This document shows positions 38,042 to 45,716 of a stretch of DNA of 64,000 bases, piece after piece. The translations under genes and the position numbers were made by a program. Below the pieces are notes generated by a model that was not told the origin of the DNA, did not search any database, and saw only the letters and a program-made list of their open reading frames with translations. The DNA is from a gamma proteobacterium HTCC2207 (lineage in GTDB: Bacteria > Pseudomonadota > Gammaproteobacteria > Pseudomonadales > Porticoccaceae). The stretch's first letter is position 1. The number at the start of each line of letters is the position of its first letter. Location: contig CH672397.1 in assembly GCA_000153445.1 (NCBI GenBank), positions 478,930 through 542,929 of the forward strand. Reading direction: 5' to 3'.

Positions 38042-39025
38042 TTAACGGCTCGGATGCCAGGGGATTCGATCTCCCAACAGCTTAGTTTTTTCTACGATTT
38101 CAGCGATTCGATGTTCCTGACGATAGGCCATAATATGCACCCCGCTGACCCCTTCAATATCGCGAACTTCATTGATCATATCGATACAGATATTGACCCC
38201 TTCCTGCTTTTGATCCTCGGCACCTGCAAGGCGTTTAATAATCCCATCGGGAATATGCACACCGGCGACATTGTTGCGAATCCACTCAGCAGATTTGGCC
38301 GAGGCCAAAGGACCCACACCGGGCAAAATAAAAACCTTTTTATCCAATCCGAGATCCCGAACCTTGGCCATATAGGTTTTAAGCATGTCGATATCAAAGC
38401 AGTACTGGGTCTGCACAAACTGCGCACCAGCAGCGACCTTTTTCGCCAGACGCAGAGGTCGATAATCAAATGGTGGGGCAAAGGGATTGGCCGCTGCGCC
38501 CAAAAATACTCGCGGTGGCGAAGTGATCTTACGACCACTGAGAAACTCGCCATCATCGCGCATGCCACGAAGCATTTGCAGGCTGGTCATGCAGTCCATA
38601 TCGAATACTGGCTTGGCTTCTGGATGGTCGCCAGACTGCACGCCATCGCCGGTTAAGCAGAGAATATTCGACACGCCCATGGCTGAGGCGCCAAGCACAT
38701 CACCCTGCATGGCAATGCGGTTTTTATCACGGCAAGAGATCTGCATAATCATTGAGTAGCCACGGCGGGTCAGCAGCGCGCACATGCCGACACTGGACAT
38801 ATGACAATTGGCACCGGAGCCGTCGGTAGCATTAATGGCATCCACATAGCCATCAAACTGCGCCGCGCGGTCGAATACTTCCTGAGGATCAGCTGAATCT
38901 GGCGGCGCTATTTCCGCGGTTACGGCAAAATGACCGGCGCGCAATATCCGCTCAAAACGACCGGGAGAATCATGGCCCGGCAGTATTGGCAGGTTCTCTC
39001 CTGCTAGAGGTTCGTCGTCAAACAT
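38042..39025 (-). CDS. Methylenetetrahydrofolate reductase (MetF family)
   Basis: 327 residues from the ATG at 39025, which overlaps the stop of the preceding gene as ATGA. Flavin-dependent TIM barrel with FAVTAEIAPP, FVQTQYCFDID and GVHIMAYRQEH. Context suggests it runs in the oxidative direction, methyl-THF to methylene-THF, for dissimilation of methyl groups rather than for methionine synthesis. An in-frame ATG at 39067 is a less likely start. Confidence 0.9.
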   Translation of the reverse strand: MFDDEPLAGENLPILPGHDSPGRFERILRAGHFAVTAEIAPPDSADPQEVFDRAAQFDGYVDAINATDGSGANCHMSSVGMCALLTRRGYSMIMQISCRDKNRIAMQGDVLGASAMGVSNILCLTGDGVQSGDHPEAKPVFDMDCMTSLQMLRGMRDDGEFLSGRKITSPPRVFLGAAANPFAPPFDYRPLRLAKKVAAGAQFVQTQYCFDIDMLKTYMAKVRDLGLDKKVFILPGVGPLASAKSAEWIRNNVAGVHIPDGIIKRLAGAEDQKQEGVNICIDMINEVRDIEGVSGVHIMAYRQEHRIAEIVEKTKLLGDRIPWHPSR

Positions 39026-39483
39026 CAGGATGTCACGCCTAATTTTTTGCGCACAGCGCGAAGCCATGCACTGGTGCCTTTTAATCGTACATCCACGGGC
39101 GCCTGAATCACCTGAATCGTCGACTCCAGATCACCCACCCGCTTGCTGCCCTCCCAGGAGGTCACCCAGACGCAGACCATAGTTGCATCGACCTCGCAGT
39201 GACCATTGCTGCGCACGCCGCCACAGGGGCCATTGCGGAGGGTTTTAGGGCAGTTCATCGGACAGGCCATACCGGTTTCACCGAGAGTACACTGACCACA
39301 GGATTGAGAGTCGAACAGAAAGCCTTTGACCATTTGTTCAATAGCGGCAAAAGCGCGGTCTAGGCGCTGATAGCCGAGACGCTTAAAGATCGGATGCAGA
39401 GCCACCAAAAGCCTTTCTAGGGCCTGATAGGCGCTGCGTAACCAGCGGGCGTTGCGAGCCGACCAGTAGCGAACCCTTTTCAA
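39025..39483 (-). CDS. MetV-like MTHFR C-terminal domain protein (zinc/cysteine-rich)
   Basis: 152 residues. The core has seven cysteines (C62, C65, C74, C78, C87, C96, C104) with the text CPMNCPKTLRNGPCGG, as in the MTHFR_C family. In acetogens the homologous MetV forms a complex with MetF. It starts with TTG at 39483, overlapping the preceding stop (TTGA), which fits translational coupling. The N-terminal 55 residues are basic and helical. Adjacent MetF and MetV-like genes suggest a two-subunit methylene-THF reductase. Confidence 0.82.
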   Translation of the reverse strand: MKRVRYWSARNARWLRSAYQALERLLVALHPIFKRLGYQRLDRAFAAIEQMVKGFLFDSQSCGQCTLGETGMACPMNCPKTLRNGPCGGVRSNGHCEVDATMVCVWVTSWEGSKRVGDLESTIQVIQAPVDVRLKGTSAWLRAVRKKLGVTS

Positions 39484-39788
39484 GCGCTCACTATCCTAAG
39501 GCCTTTGCTGGCCACTAGGGCGGCAATATCAGCATTGGAATAATCACTCTCTATGGCACTGGCAAATTGCTCAGCGAGCTCCTGAGGACTGCCCTCGCCT
39601 TCAATTGAACTGGTAACACGGCGCCAGTCTTCCAAATACTCGTCGCTGCCTCCTTTGCCAGCGCGCATGGCAGCGCGATCTATAGCGACCTGAAAACGGT
39701 GGCTCAGCAGCGCCTTGCCCCGAACTCGGCCACTTTTGACCAGAATTTGAGCTGGGATATCACGCCAAAACACTTCAATTTTTTGCAT
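39480..39788 (-). CDS. Small 'virulence factor' family protein of the corrinoid cluster
   Basis: 102 residues; start IEVFWRDIPAQILVKSGR. It matches what I know of the 'virulence_fact' Pfam family, a misleading name for a short protein that recurs in alphaproteobacterial clusters of this type. Biochemical function unknown. ATG at 39788; it ends in a TGA that overlaps the MetV-like start. Its strict position between the DUF1638 and MetV genes suggests a part in methyl transfer or flavin/corrinoid handling. Confidence 0.75.
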   Translation of the reverse strand: MQKIEVFWRDIPAQILVKSGRVRGKALLSHRFQVAIDRAAMRAGKGGSDEYLEDWRRVTSSIEGEGSPQELAEQFASAIESDYSNADIAALVASKGLRIVSA

Positions 39789-39808
39789 CAAGTCGCTCTC
39801 TATTCGCT

Positions 39809-40462
39809 TTAGATAATCTGCAAAATTTGCTCTTTAAGACTCTTTCCCAAATCGCCATAACCACTGTGCTTATGGCTAAATTCTAAGCCTAAAAATTCCG
39901 CCGCTCGCTCTGCTCTAACAACCAAATCTGCATCTTGGCGCTGAGACAGATAGGTCACCAATCTGTAGTTGGCAAAGTACTGATCCCGCAACTCAGGATA
40001 CAGATCCAGCTTTAACCCCTTAATCACCAGTCGGTCAAAGTGCTCAACCAAAAAATCGGTCAGGTAAAAAGTACCCAATTCCCGCTCTGCCATCTGCGTA
40101 AAATCCTGTTCACCGGCATAGAAGGAATAACAGTGAGCGCCGGGCAGACGCTCTATAGATTCGCCGGCCTCGGCTATCACTCGGTCAATCTCACCACCGG
40201 TACCACAGTCTCCATAGGCAACAAAAATATGCTGATATTGACTGCGATATTGCTCGATTTTTTCCCGCAGCTTTTTCGGAATTAATTTTGGTCTATTGTG
40301 TAACTCGGCATCCAGACACTGCAGATCCATCTGGCTCCAGCCATTGAGCTTTTGCAGCCAGACGATCTCACGGGCCAGGGCTCCGCAGGCAATTACCAGT
40401 AATCTTGAACCCTCGGGGCTTTTTATTGGCTCAAGGCTGTCCATTGGCTCGAGGCCGTTCAC
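39809..40462 (-). CDS. DUF1638 protein
   Basis: 217 residues from a GTG at 40462 that overlaps the corrinoid-protein stop (TAGTG); an ATG at 40444 is the alternative, and the first 18 residues are a repetitive LEPMDSLEP stretch of doubtful value. Candidate metal- or corrinoid-contact residues are C26, C49, C86 (YGDCGTGG), H110 and C111. DUF1638 genes are known near methylamine and betaine methyltransferase genes, but no function has been shown to my knowledge. Confidence 0.8.
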   Translation of the reverse strand: MNGLEPMDSLEPIKSPEGSRLLVIACGALAREIVWLQKLNGWSQMDLQCLDAELHNRPKLIPKKLREKIEQYRSQYQHIFVAYGDCGTGGEIDRVIAEAGESIERLPGAHCYSFYAGEQDFTQMAERELGTFYLTDFLVEHFDRLVIKGLKLDLYPELRDQYFANYRLVTYLSQRQDADLVVRAERAAEFLGLEFSHKHSGYGDLGKSLKEQILQII

Positions 40463-41160
40463 TAAGCAGCCTCTAGGGCTCTACGTTCCTGCACCAAACG
40501 AATCGCTGTGGTCGCTGCATCCGCGGCATCGCGGCAATAGGCATCAGCGCCAACCGCGGTGCCAAATTCTTCATTCAGCGGTGCACCGCCAACCATGACT
40601 ATATATTTGTCACGCAGGCCCTGGTCTTTAAGCGCGTCGATCACCACTTTCATATAGGGCATGGTCGTAGTGAGCAGAGCGGACATACCCAAGATGTCGG
40701 GCTTATGGCGCTCTAGAGCGGCTATATATTCCTCTACGCTGTTATTAATACCCATATCGTGAACTTCGAAACCGGCACCTTCCATCATCATGGCGACCAG
40801 GTTTTTGCCTATATCGTGGATATCACCTTTCACTGTGCCAATCACCATAGTGCCCACTGGCTTAGCGCCGGTCTCGGCCAATAGCGGCTTGAGAATCGCC
40901 ATGCCACCCTTCATGGAATTAGCCGCGAGCAACACCTCGGGAACAAATAAAATACCATCGCGAAAATCAATCCCGACCACGGTCATACCGTCGACTAGCG
41001 CTTCACCCAACACGCGCTCTGGCGTCCAGCCTCGATCCAGGAGAATCTGTGTGCCCTCTTCAATCTCTTCTTTTAACCCATCGTAGAGATCGTCATGCAT
41101 TTGCAAAACCAGATCTGCATCGGATAATTCAGCCAGTACAATATCGTCTTCTTCAGACAT
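40462..41160 (-). CDS. Corrinoid (B12-binding) methyl-carrier protein, MtbC/MttC/MtgC type
   Basis: 232 residues. A helical cap domain (about 10-95) is followed by a Rossmann B12-binding domain with the signature DIHDIG (D113-x-H115-x2-G118); H115 is the expected lower cobalt ligand. A C-terminal extension of Ala/Arg residues follows VGADAYCRDA. ATG at 41160 with GAGGAA seven bases upstream. It carries the methyl group between the MttB-like enzyme just upstream and the folate methyltransferase. Confidence 0.95.
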   Translation of the reverse strand: MSEEDDIVLAELSDADLVLQMHDDLYDGLKEEIEEGTQILLDRGWTPERVLGEALVDGMTVVGIDFRDGILFVPEVLLAANSMKGGMAILKPLLAETGAKPVGTMVIGTVKGDIHDIGKNLVAMMMEGAGFEVHDMGINNSVEEYIAALERHKPDILGMSALLTTTMPYMKVVIDALKDQGLRDKYIVMVGGAPLNEEFGTAVGADAYCRDAADAATTAIRLVQERRALEAA

Positions 41161-41202
41161 CCTGTTTATTCCTCAAAAATCGTGCTTTTATATTAGTAAC
41201 GC

Positions 41203-42756
41203 TTAGTAATCACGGTCGGCAAAAGAGCCTTTTCGACGCGCCATAAAATCAATCAATGCTTCATCAATCGCCGGATCAAATGCCGGTGCCTGATAGTCAT
41301 TGAGCATTGTTTTCCACAACACATTGGCACGCTGGGCCGTATCCAGAGAGCCATCGACCTGCCACTGCTCATAGCTATTATTGTCCGCCACAGTGGATCT
41401 ATAGAATGCTGTTTCAAAGTTCTTAAGGGTGTGCGCTGAACCCAAGTAATGCTTGCCTGGGCCTACCTCACGAACCGCATCTAGAGCCTGACCGTTCTCC
41501 GACATATCCATACCCGATAGCAGCACAGAGATCATGCTGGCCTGATCGCAATCCATAATAAATTTCTCATAACCCATGGCCAGCCCCCCTTCCAGCCAAC
41601 CAGCGGTATGCAACATAAAGTGCACCCCAGCCAAGGCTGCGGTCTGCAAAGTATTGGCTGCTTCATAGGCGGCCTGAGCATCGGGCAGTTTGGAGCCTGT
41701 AAGTCCGCCACCACTTCTAAAAGGCACACCCAATCGACGGGCCAGGGCAGCCGCGGCGTAGATAACCTGGCTTGGCTCTGGAGTGCCAAAGGTGGGTGCA
41801 CCGGTGGCCATAGAGACTGCCGCGGCGAAGGTACCAAAGATAACCGGTGCGCCGGGGCGACAGAGCTGAGTAAAGGCTATACCGGCCAAAGCTTCGGCCA
41901 GTATCTGTGTCACGGTACCAGCGGCGGTAACCGGCGACATAGCACCGGCAAGAATAAAGGGTGAAACCACTGTTGCTTGATTATTGCGCGCATAGACCTT
42001 TAGCGAACCGAGCATGGTAGCGTCATAGGTCATGGGTGAATTGACATTGATCAGGCTTGTGAGCACACAGTTTTGGTCGACAAATTCATCGCCAAAGACC
42101 AGCTTCGCCATATCGACGGTATCTTGAGCGCGCTCAAAATGGGTCACCGATCCCATCAGTGGTTTGTCACTGTATTTAAAGTGACTGTAAACCATATCAA
42201 AATGGCGTTTATTCACCGGCAGATCCACAGGCTCACAAATAGTGCCACCGGAGTGGTGGATTCCCGGGGCCATATAGGCGAGCTTTACGAAATTCTGAAA
42301 GTCATCAATCGTGGCGTAGCGACGACCTTTATCTATGTCGTGAACAAAGGGGGAGCCATAGGCTGGAACCAACACCGTACGCTTGCCACCAATAATCACA
42401 TTGCGCTCTGGATTGCGCGCGTGCTGAACAAACTCCCGCGGAGCTGTTGCCTGAATAATCGAGCGACAAAGACCTTTGGGGAAATGAACCCGAGTACCCT
42501 GCACATCGGCACCGGCTTCTTTCCACATGGTCAAGGCTTCTGGATCGTCGAGAAAATCAATACCGATCTCTTCCAACAAGATATCGGCATTGTCTTCGAT
42601 CAGCTGCAGATCCTCATCGCTAAGATATTCCAAAAAGGGAATTTTACGCTCGATAAACGGCACAGTTTTGACCACTGTATTGGCCCGTGCTGTGCGACGC
42701 CCGTCGCGACCACCGCCCTCTCTACCCGCTCTTCTTCGACCCGTTGTTTCAGTCAT
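41203..42756 (-). CDS. MttB superfamily methyltransferase, non-pyrrolysine (betaine-type)
   Basis: 517 residues in one frame without an in-frame amber codon, so it lacks the pyrrolysine of archaeal trimethylamine MttB and belongs to the MtgB-like branch. MtgB of Desulfitobacterium demethylates glycine betaine; other members act on proline betaine, carnitine or butyrobetaine, so the substrate is not certain. Flanking dimethylglycine- and sarcosine-oxidising genes favour glycine betaine. The N-terminus is an Arg/Gly-rich tail (about residues 5-27). ATG at 42756. Confidence 0.9.
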   Translation of the reverse strand: MTETTGRRRAGREGGGRDGRRTARANTVVKTVPFIERKIPFLEYLSDEDLQLIEDNADILLEEIGIDFLDDPEALTMWKEAGADVQGTRVHFPKGLCRSIIQATAPREFVQHARNPERNVIIGGKRTVLVPAYGSPFVHDIDKGRRYATIDDFQNFVKLAYMAPGIHHSGGTICEPVDLPVNKRHFDMVYSHFKYSDKPLMGSVTHFERAQDTVDMAKLVFGDEFVDQNCVLTSLINVNSPMTYDATMLGSLKVYARNNQATVVSPFILAGAMSPVTAAGTVTQILAEALAGIAFTQLCRPGAPVIFGTFAAAVSMATGAPTFGTPEPSQVIYAAAALARRLGVPFRSGGGLTGSKLPDAQAAYEAANTLQTAALAGVHFMLHTAGWLEGGLAMGYEKFIMDCDQASMISVLLSGMDMSENGQALDAVREVGPGKHYLGSAHTLKNFETAFYRSTVADNNSYEQWQVDGSLDTAQRANVLWKTMLNDYQAPAFDPAIDEALIDFMARRKGSFADRDY

Positions 42757-42803
42757 AATTATTTTTCCGTTGAAGACTGTTGCTCTGTCTTTTTTTTAGG
42801 ATC

Positions 42804-42900
42804 TTTTTAGTATCTCTAGCGCTCGCAGTCTGTTCCTGTTTCGGCGCAGCCGCATCTGCTTTTACGACGCCGAAATACCAGTTTGCGACGCTACTAAAAA
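42804..42900. repeat. Nested imperfect inverted repeat between the FAD/GcvT gene and the MttB-like gene
   Basis: Four complementary pairs nest around one centre: TTTTTAGTA 42804-42812 / TACTAAAAA 42892-42900; GCG 42819-42821 / CGC 42889-42891; CGCA 42824-42827 / TGCG 42884-42887; TTTCGGCG 42839-42846 / CGCCGAAA 42868-42875. It fills most of the 144 bp gap and abuts the stop codon of the upstream gene. It may be an RNA processing or attenuation element, or a decayed small mobile palindrome. Confidence 0.6.
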
Positions 42901-45414
42901 CTAACTTCGCAAACAGCTATTTTCGCCATCAAAGGGCGACTCTTCGATCACTGTTACCGGATAGCGCTGCCCCAGCATTTCAATTTCTAACGCTGTCCCT
43001 ACAGCGCCATAAGCAGTCTTAACGAGACCCAGCGCCAGAGACTTATTGGTCCTGAAACCAAAACCTCCAGAGGTAGCTCGACCAACTAATACTCCGTCTT
43101 TATAAAGGCCCTCAGAACCTCGGGCATCGGCGTCATTGACGCCATGAACTTCCAAGGTCGCAAAACAATTATCAAAGCCACGCTCTTGCCAGTCAGTCAG
43201 CGCTTGTTTGCCGACAAAGTCACAGTCCTTATCCAGCTTTACAAAACGCTCTAAACCCGACTCCAAGGCGGAGTATTCAATCGACATTTCCCGAGGTATC
43301 AAACGGTAGGATTTTTCGATCCGCATACTGTCCATGGCGCGAATACCAAAAGGCTTGATATTAAATTCGGCACCGGCCTTCATCAGTTCATCAAAGATAT
43401 AGTTTTGCATCTCGATTGGATGGTGCAGCTCCCAACCCAACTCGCCGACAAAATTAACGCGCAGCGCCTCGGCCTGGGCATAGCCAACATTAATCGACTT
43501 GCCGGTAAGCCATTTAAAGTTATCGTTAGACATATCCGTGTCAGTAAGCTTTTGCAGCAACTGCCGAGACTTGGGCCCAGCTACCACCAAAACACCCATC
43601 TGGGTGGTAATTTTCTGTAAATTAACCGAGCCATCTCGCGGTGCCAGCTTAGTCAGATAATCCCAGTCGTGACGCTCTTGAGCGCCGGCAAAAACCAGGT
43701 AATAGCTGTTTTTTGCGCGTTTGTAGACAGTGAATTCGGCTCGCACACCGCCGTTTTTAGATAGCATATGGCAGAGACCAATGCGCCCTATGGCCTTGGG
43801 AATCGTGTTCGCGACAATGCTGTTCAGCCAAGCTTCTGAGCCGCGCCCGGTGACCGTACATTTGGAGAATGCCGACATATCCAGCACGCCTACATGTTCA
43901 TTTACATGGCGGCATTCCTGACCGACAAAATCAAAGTAGTTGGAGCGACGGAAGGAGTTCTTTTCAACGATGCGGCCGTCGGCCAACGCCGCTGAATGGT
44001 TTTTATTCCACAGGGTATCTGACTTGTCCAAGTCTTCATCGGACAAAGAATAACCGGGAGGCGCAAACCAGTTGGGTCGCTCCCAGCCATAGACAGAGCC
44101 AAACACTGCGCCCAGGGCTTTCATACGATCGTAGCAAGGGGTAGTTTTTAACGGCCGCGCAGCACCGCGTTCTTCATCTGGGTAGTGGTTTTTAAACACA
44201 TGATCATAGGCTTCTTCGTTTTTGCTGCGCAGATAGCCACGACTGGCGTAGGGTCCGAAACGACGTGGATCAACACCCATCATATCCACCGTTGGCTCAC
44301 CGTCTACAATCCATTCCGCCAACTGCCAACCGGCACCGCCAGCAGCGGTAATACCAAAGCTATGGCCTTCATTGAGCCACAAATTGTTTAAACCCCAGGC
44401 CGGACCAACGATGGGATTACCATCCGGGGTATAGGCAATAGCGCCGTTATAGACCGTTTTGATTCCCACATCGGCAAAACCGGGAACCCGTGTCATACAG
44501 GCTTCAATATGGGGCATCAAACGATCTAAATCGCCATTAAAAAGTTCATATTCGGAATGCTCACTGGGACCGTCCACATAGCAGCAGGGTGCAGTTTCTT
44601 CATAGGGACCGAGAATAAATCCACCGGCCTCCTCACGCAGATAATAGCCAGCGTCAGAATCACGCAGCACAGCCTGCTCAGGAAGTCCCTGGGCTTTGCG
44701 CGCTAAAATATCAGGATGTGGGTCGGTAACTATATACTGGTGCTCTACAGGAATAACCGGAATATCCAGCCCCACCATCTCGCCAGTCTTGCGGGCAAAG
44801 TTGCCGGTGCAGCAGACAACATGCTCACAGTGGATATCACCCTTATCGGTTTTAACAATCCAACTCTCATCGGACTGCTGCTCCAGATCGAGCACTGCAG
44901 TATTGCGATAGATGGTTGCACCCCGAGAGCGCGCACCTTTGGCCAGAGCCATAGTTAAGTCTGCGGCTTGAATATAGCCATCATCTGGATGCTGGATCGC
45001 ACCAATCACGCCATCTAGGTTAGCCAATGGCCAGGCTTCTTTAACCTGTTCTGGGGTTAAAAAATTAACCTCCACGCCAACGGTCTGGGCCACGCCGGAA
45101 TAGTACCGATATTCATCCATACGGTCTTGATTAGAGGCTAAGCGAATATTTGAGACCACGGAAAAGCCCACATCTTGCCCAGTCTCTTTTTCCAGCTCAT
45201 GATAAAAATTCACTGAGTACTGGTGCAACTTCCCCACCGAGTAACTCATATTAAAGAGTGGCAATAGACCCGCAGCGTGCCAGGTGGAACCGGATGTCAG
45301 TTCCTTGCGCTCCACCAACACCACATCGGTCCAGCCTTTTTTAGCCAGGTGATAAAGGGTGCTGACCCCAACCACGCCACCGCCAACTACCACTACTTTT
45401 GCACTCGTTTTCAT
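42901..45414 (-). CDS. FAD-dependent dimethylglycine/sarcosine dehydrogenase with GcvT domain
   Basis: 837 residues. FAD-binding VVVVGGGVVGVSTLYHLA at 7-24; H46 in SGSTWHAAGL matches the histidine that binds FAD covalently in dimethylglycine dehydrogenase. Amine-oxidase domain to about 380, then FAO and GcvT-like folate domains (about 430-830). Demethylates a secondary or tertiary amine and hands the carbon to THF. With sarcosine oxidase encoded nearby, dimethylglycine is the likely substrate. Probably the first gene of the minus-strand cluster; divergent from fhs. Confidence 0.9.
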   Translation of the reverse strand: MKTSAKVVVVGGGVVGVSTLYHLAKKGWTDVVLVERKELTSGSTWHAAGLLPLFNMSYSVGKLHQYSVNFYHELEKETGQDVGFSVVSNIRLASNQDRMDEYRYYSGVAQTVGVEVNFLTPEQVKEAWPLANLDGVIGAIQHPDDGYIQAADLTMALAKGARSRGATIYRNTAVLDLEQQSDESWIVKTDKGDIHCEHVVCCTGNFARKTGEMVGLDIPVIPVEHQYIVTDPHPDILARKAQGLPEQAVLRDSDAGYYLREEAGGFILGPYEETAPCCYVDGPSEHSEYELFNGDLDRLMPHIEACMTRVPGFADVGIKTVYNGAIAYTPDGNPIVGPAWGLNNLWLNEGHSFGITAAGGAGWQLAEWIVDGEPTVDMMGVDPRRFGPYASRGYLRSKNEEAYDHVFKNHYPDEERGAARPLKTTPCYDRMKALGAVFGSVYGWERPNWFAPPGYSLSDEDLDKSDTLWNKNHSAALADGRIVEKNSFRRSNYFDFVGQECRHVNEHVGVLDMSAFSKCTVTGRGSEAWLNSIVANTIPKAIGRIGLCHMLSKNGGVRAEFTVYKRAKNSYYLVFAGAQERHDWDYLTKLAPRDGSVNLQKITTQMGVLVVAGPKSRQLLQKLTDTDMSNDNFKWLTGKSINVGYAQAEALRVNFVGELGWELHHPIEMQNYIFDELMKAGAEFNIKPFGIRAMDSMRIEKSYRLIPREMSIEYSALESGLERFVKLDKDCDFVGKQALTDWQERGFDNCFATLEVHGVNDADARGSEGLYKDGVLVGRATSGGFGFRTNKSLALGLVKTAYGAVGTALEIEMLGQRYPVTVIEESPFDGENSCLRS

Positions 45415-45716
45415 ACCCGTCTCTTCAAGCCTGTTTTCATTATTTTTAGGTCAGTGTAACCGCCAAAACTAGCCTGCCAACGCGCAAATACGACAGCCAT
45501 ATACCTTCCAACGCCATGACCGCAACAGCCTATATCACTTACCGTAGAGTCGTTTTTAGAACAGCTAGAGCCGGTCTCAGAAAGCCAGTAAGGAATTGGT
45601 TTGTGGAAGATGTGCGCAGCGTTAACTAAGCTTGTGAGAAGTGGTTTTACCAGGCGGTATAAGCAGGCGGTATTAGCAGGCAGAGTTACTGACATAATTA
45701 TCGGAGTTAGATCCCC
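45415..45716. promoter_or_regulatory. Divergent promoter region of the demethylation operon and fhs
   Basis: 302 bp with no gene. It must contain both divergent promoters, but no clear -35/-10 pair could be assigned. I saw no cobalamin or glycine riboswitch core. Three 13-bp direct repeats stand before fhs and are listed separately. Confidence 0.45.
45651..45689. repeat. Three 13-bp direct repeats upstream of fhs
   Basis: caggcggtataag, caggcggtattag and caggcagagttac follow head to tail, ending 27 bp before the fhs ATG. Either an operator-like iteron or another slippage-born tandem repeat; unlike the other arrays it lies 5' of a gene. Confidence 0.6.

Noticed and set aside
41203-42756. Pyrrolysine-containing MttB
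   Set aside because: The frame is continuous without an internal TAG over 517 codons and no pyl genes are in the window.
45415-45716. Cobalamin or glycine riboswitch upstream of the demethylation operon
   Set aside because: Searched by eye on both strands for the conserved B12-box and glycine-aptamer cores; neither was found. A covariance-model search would be decisive.
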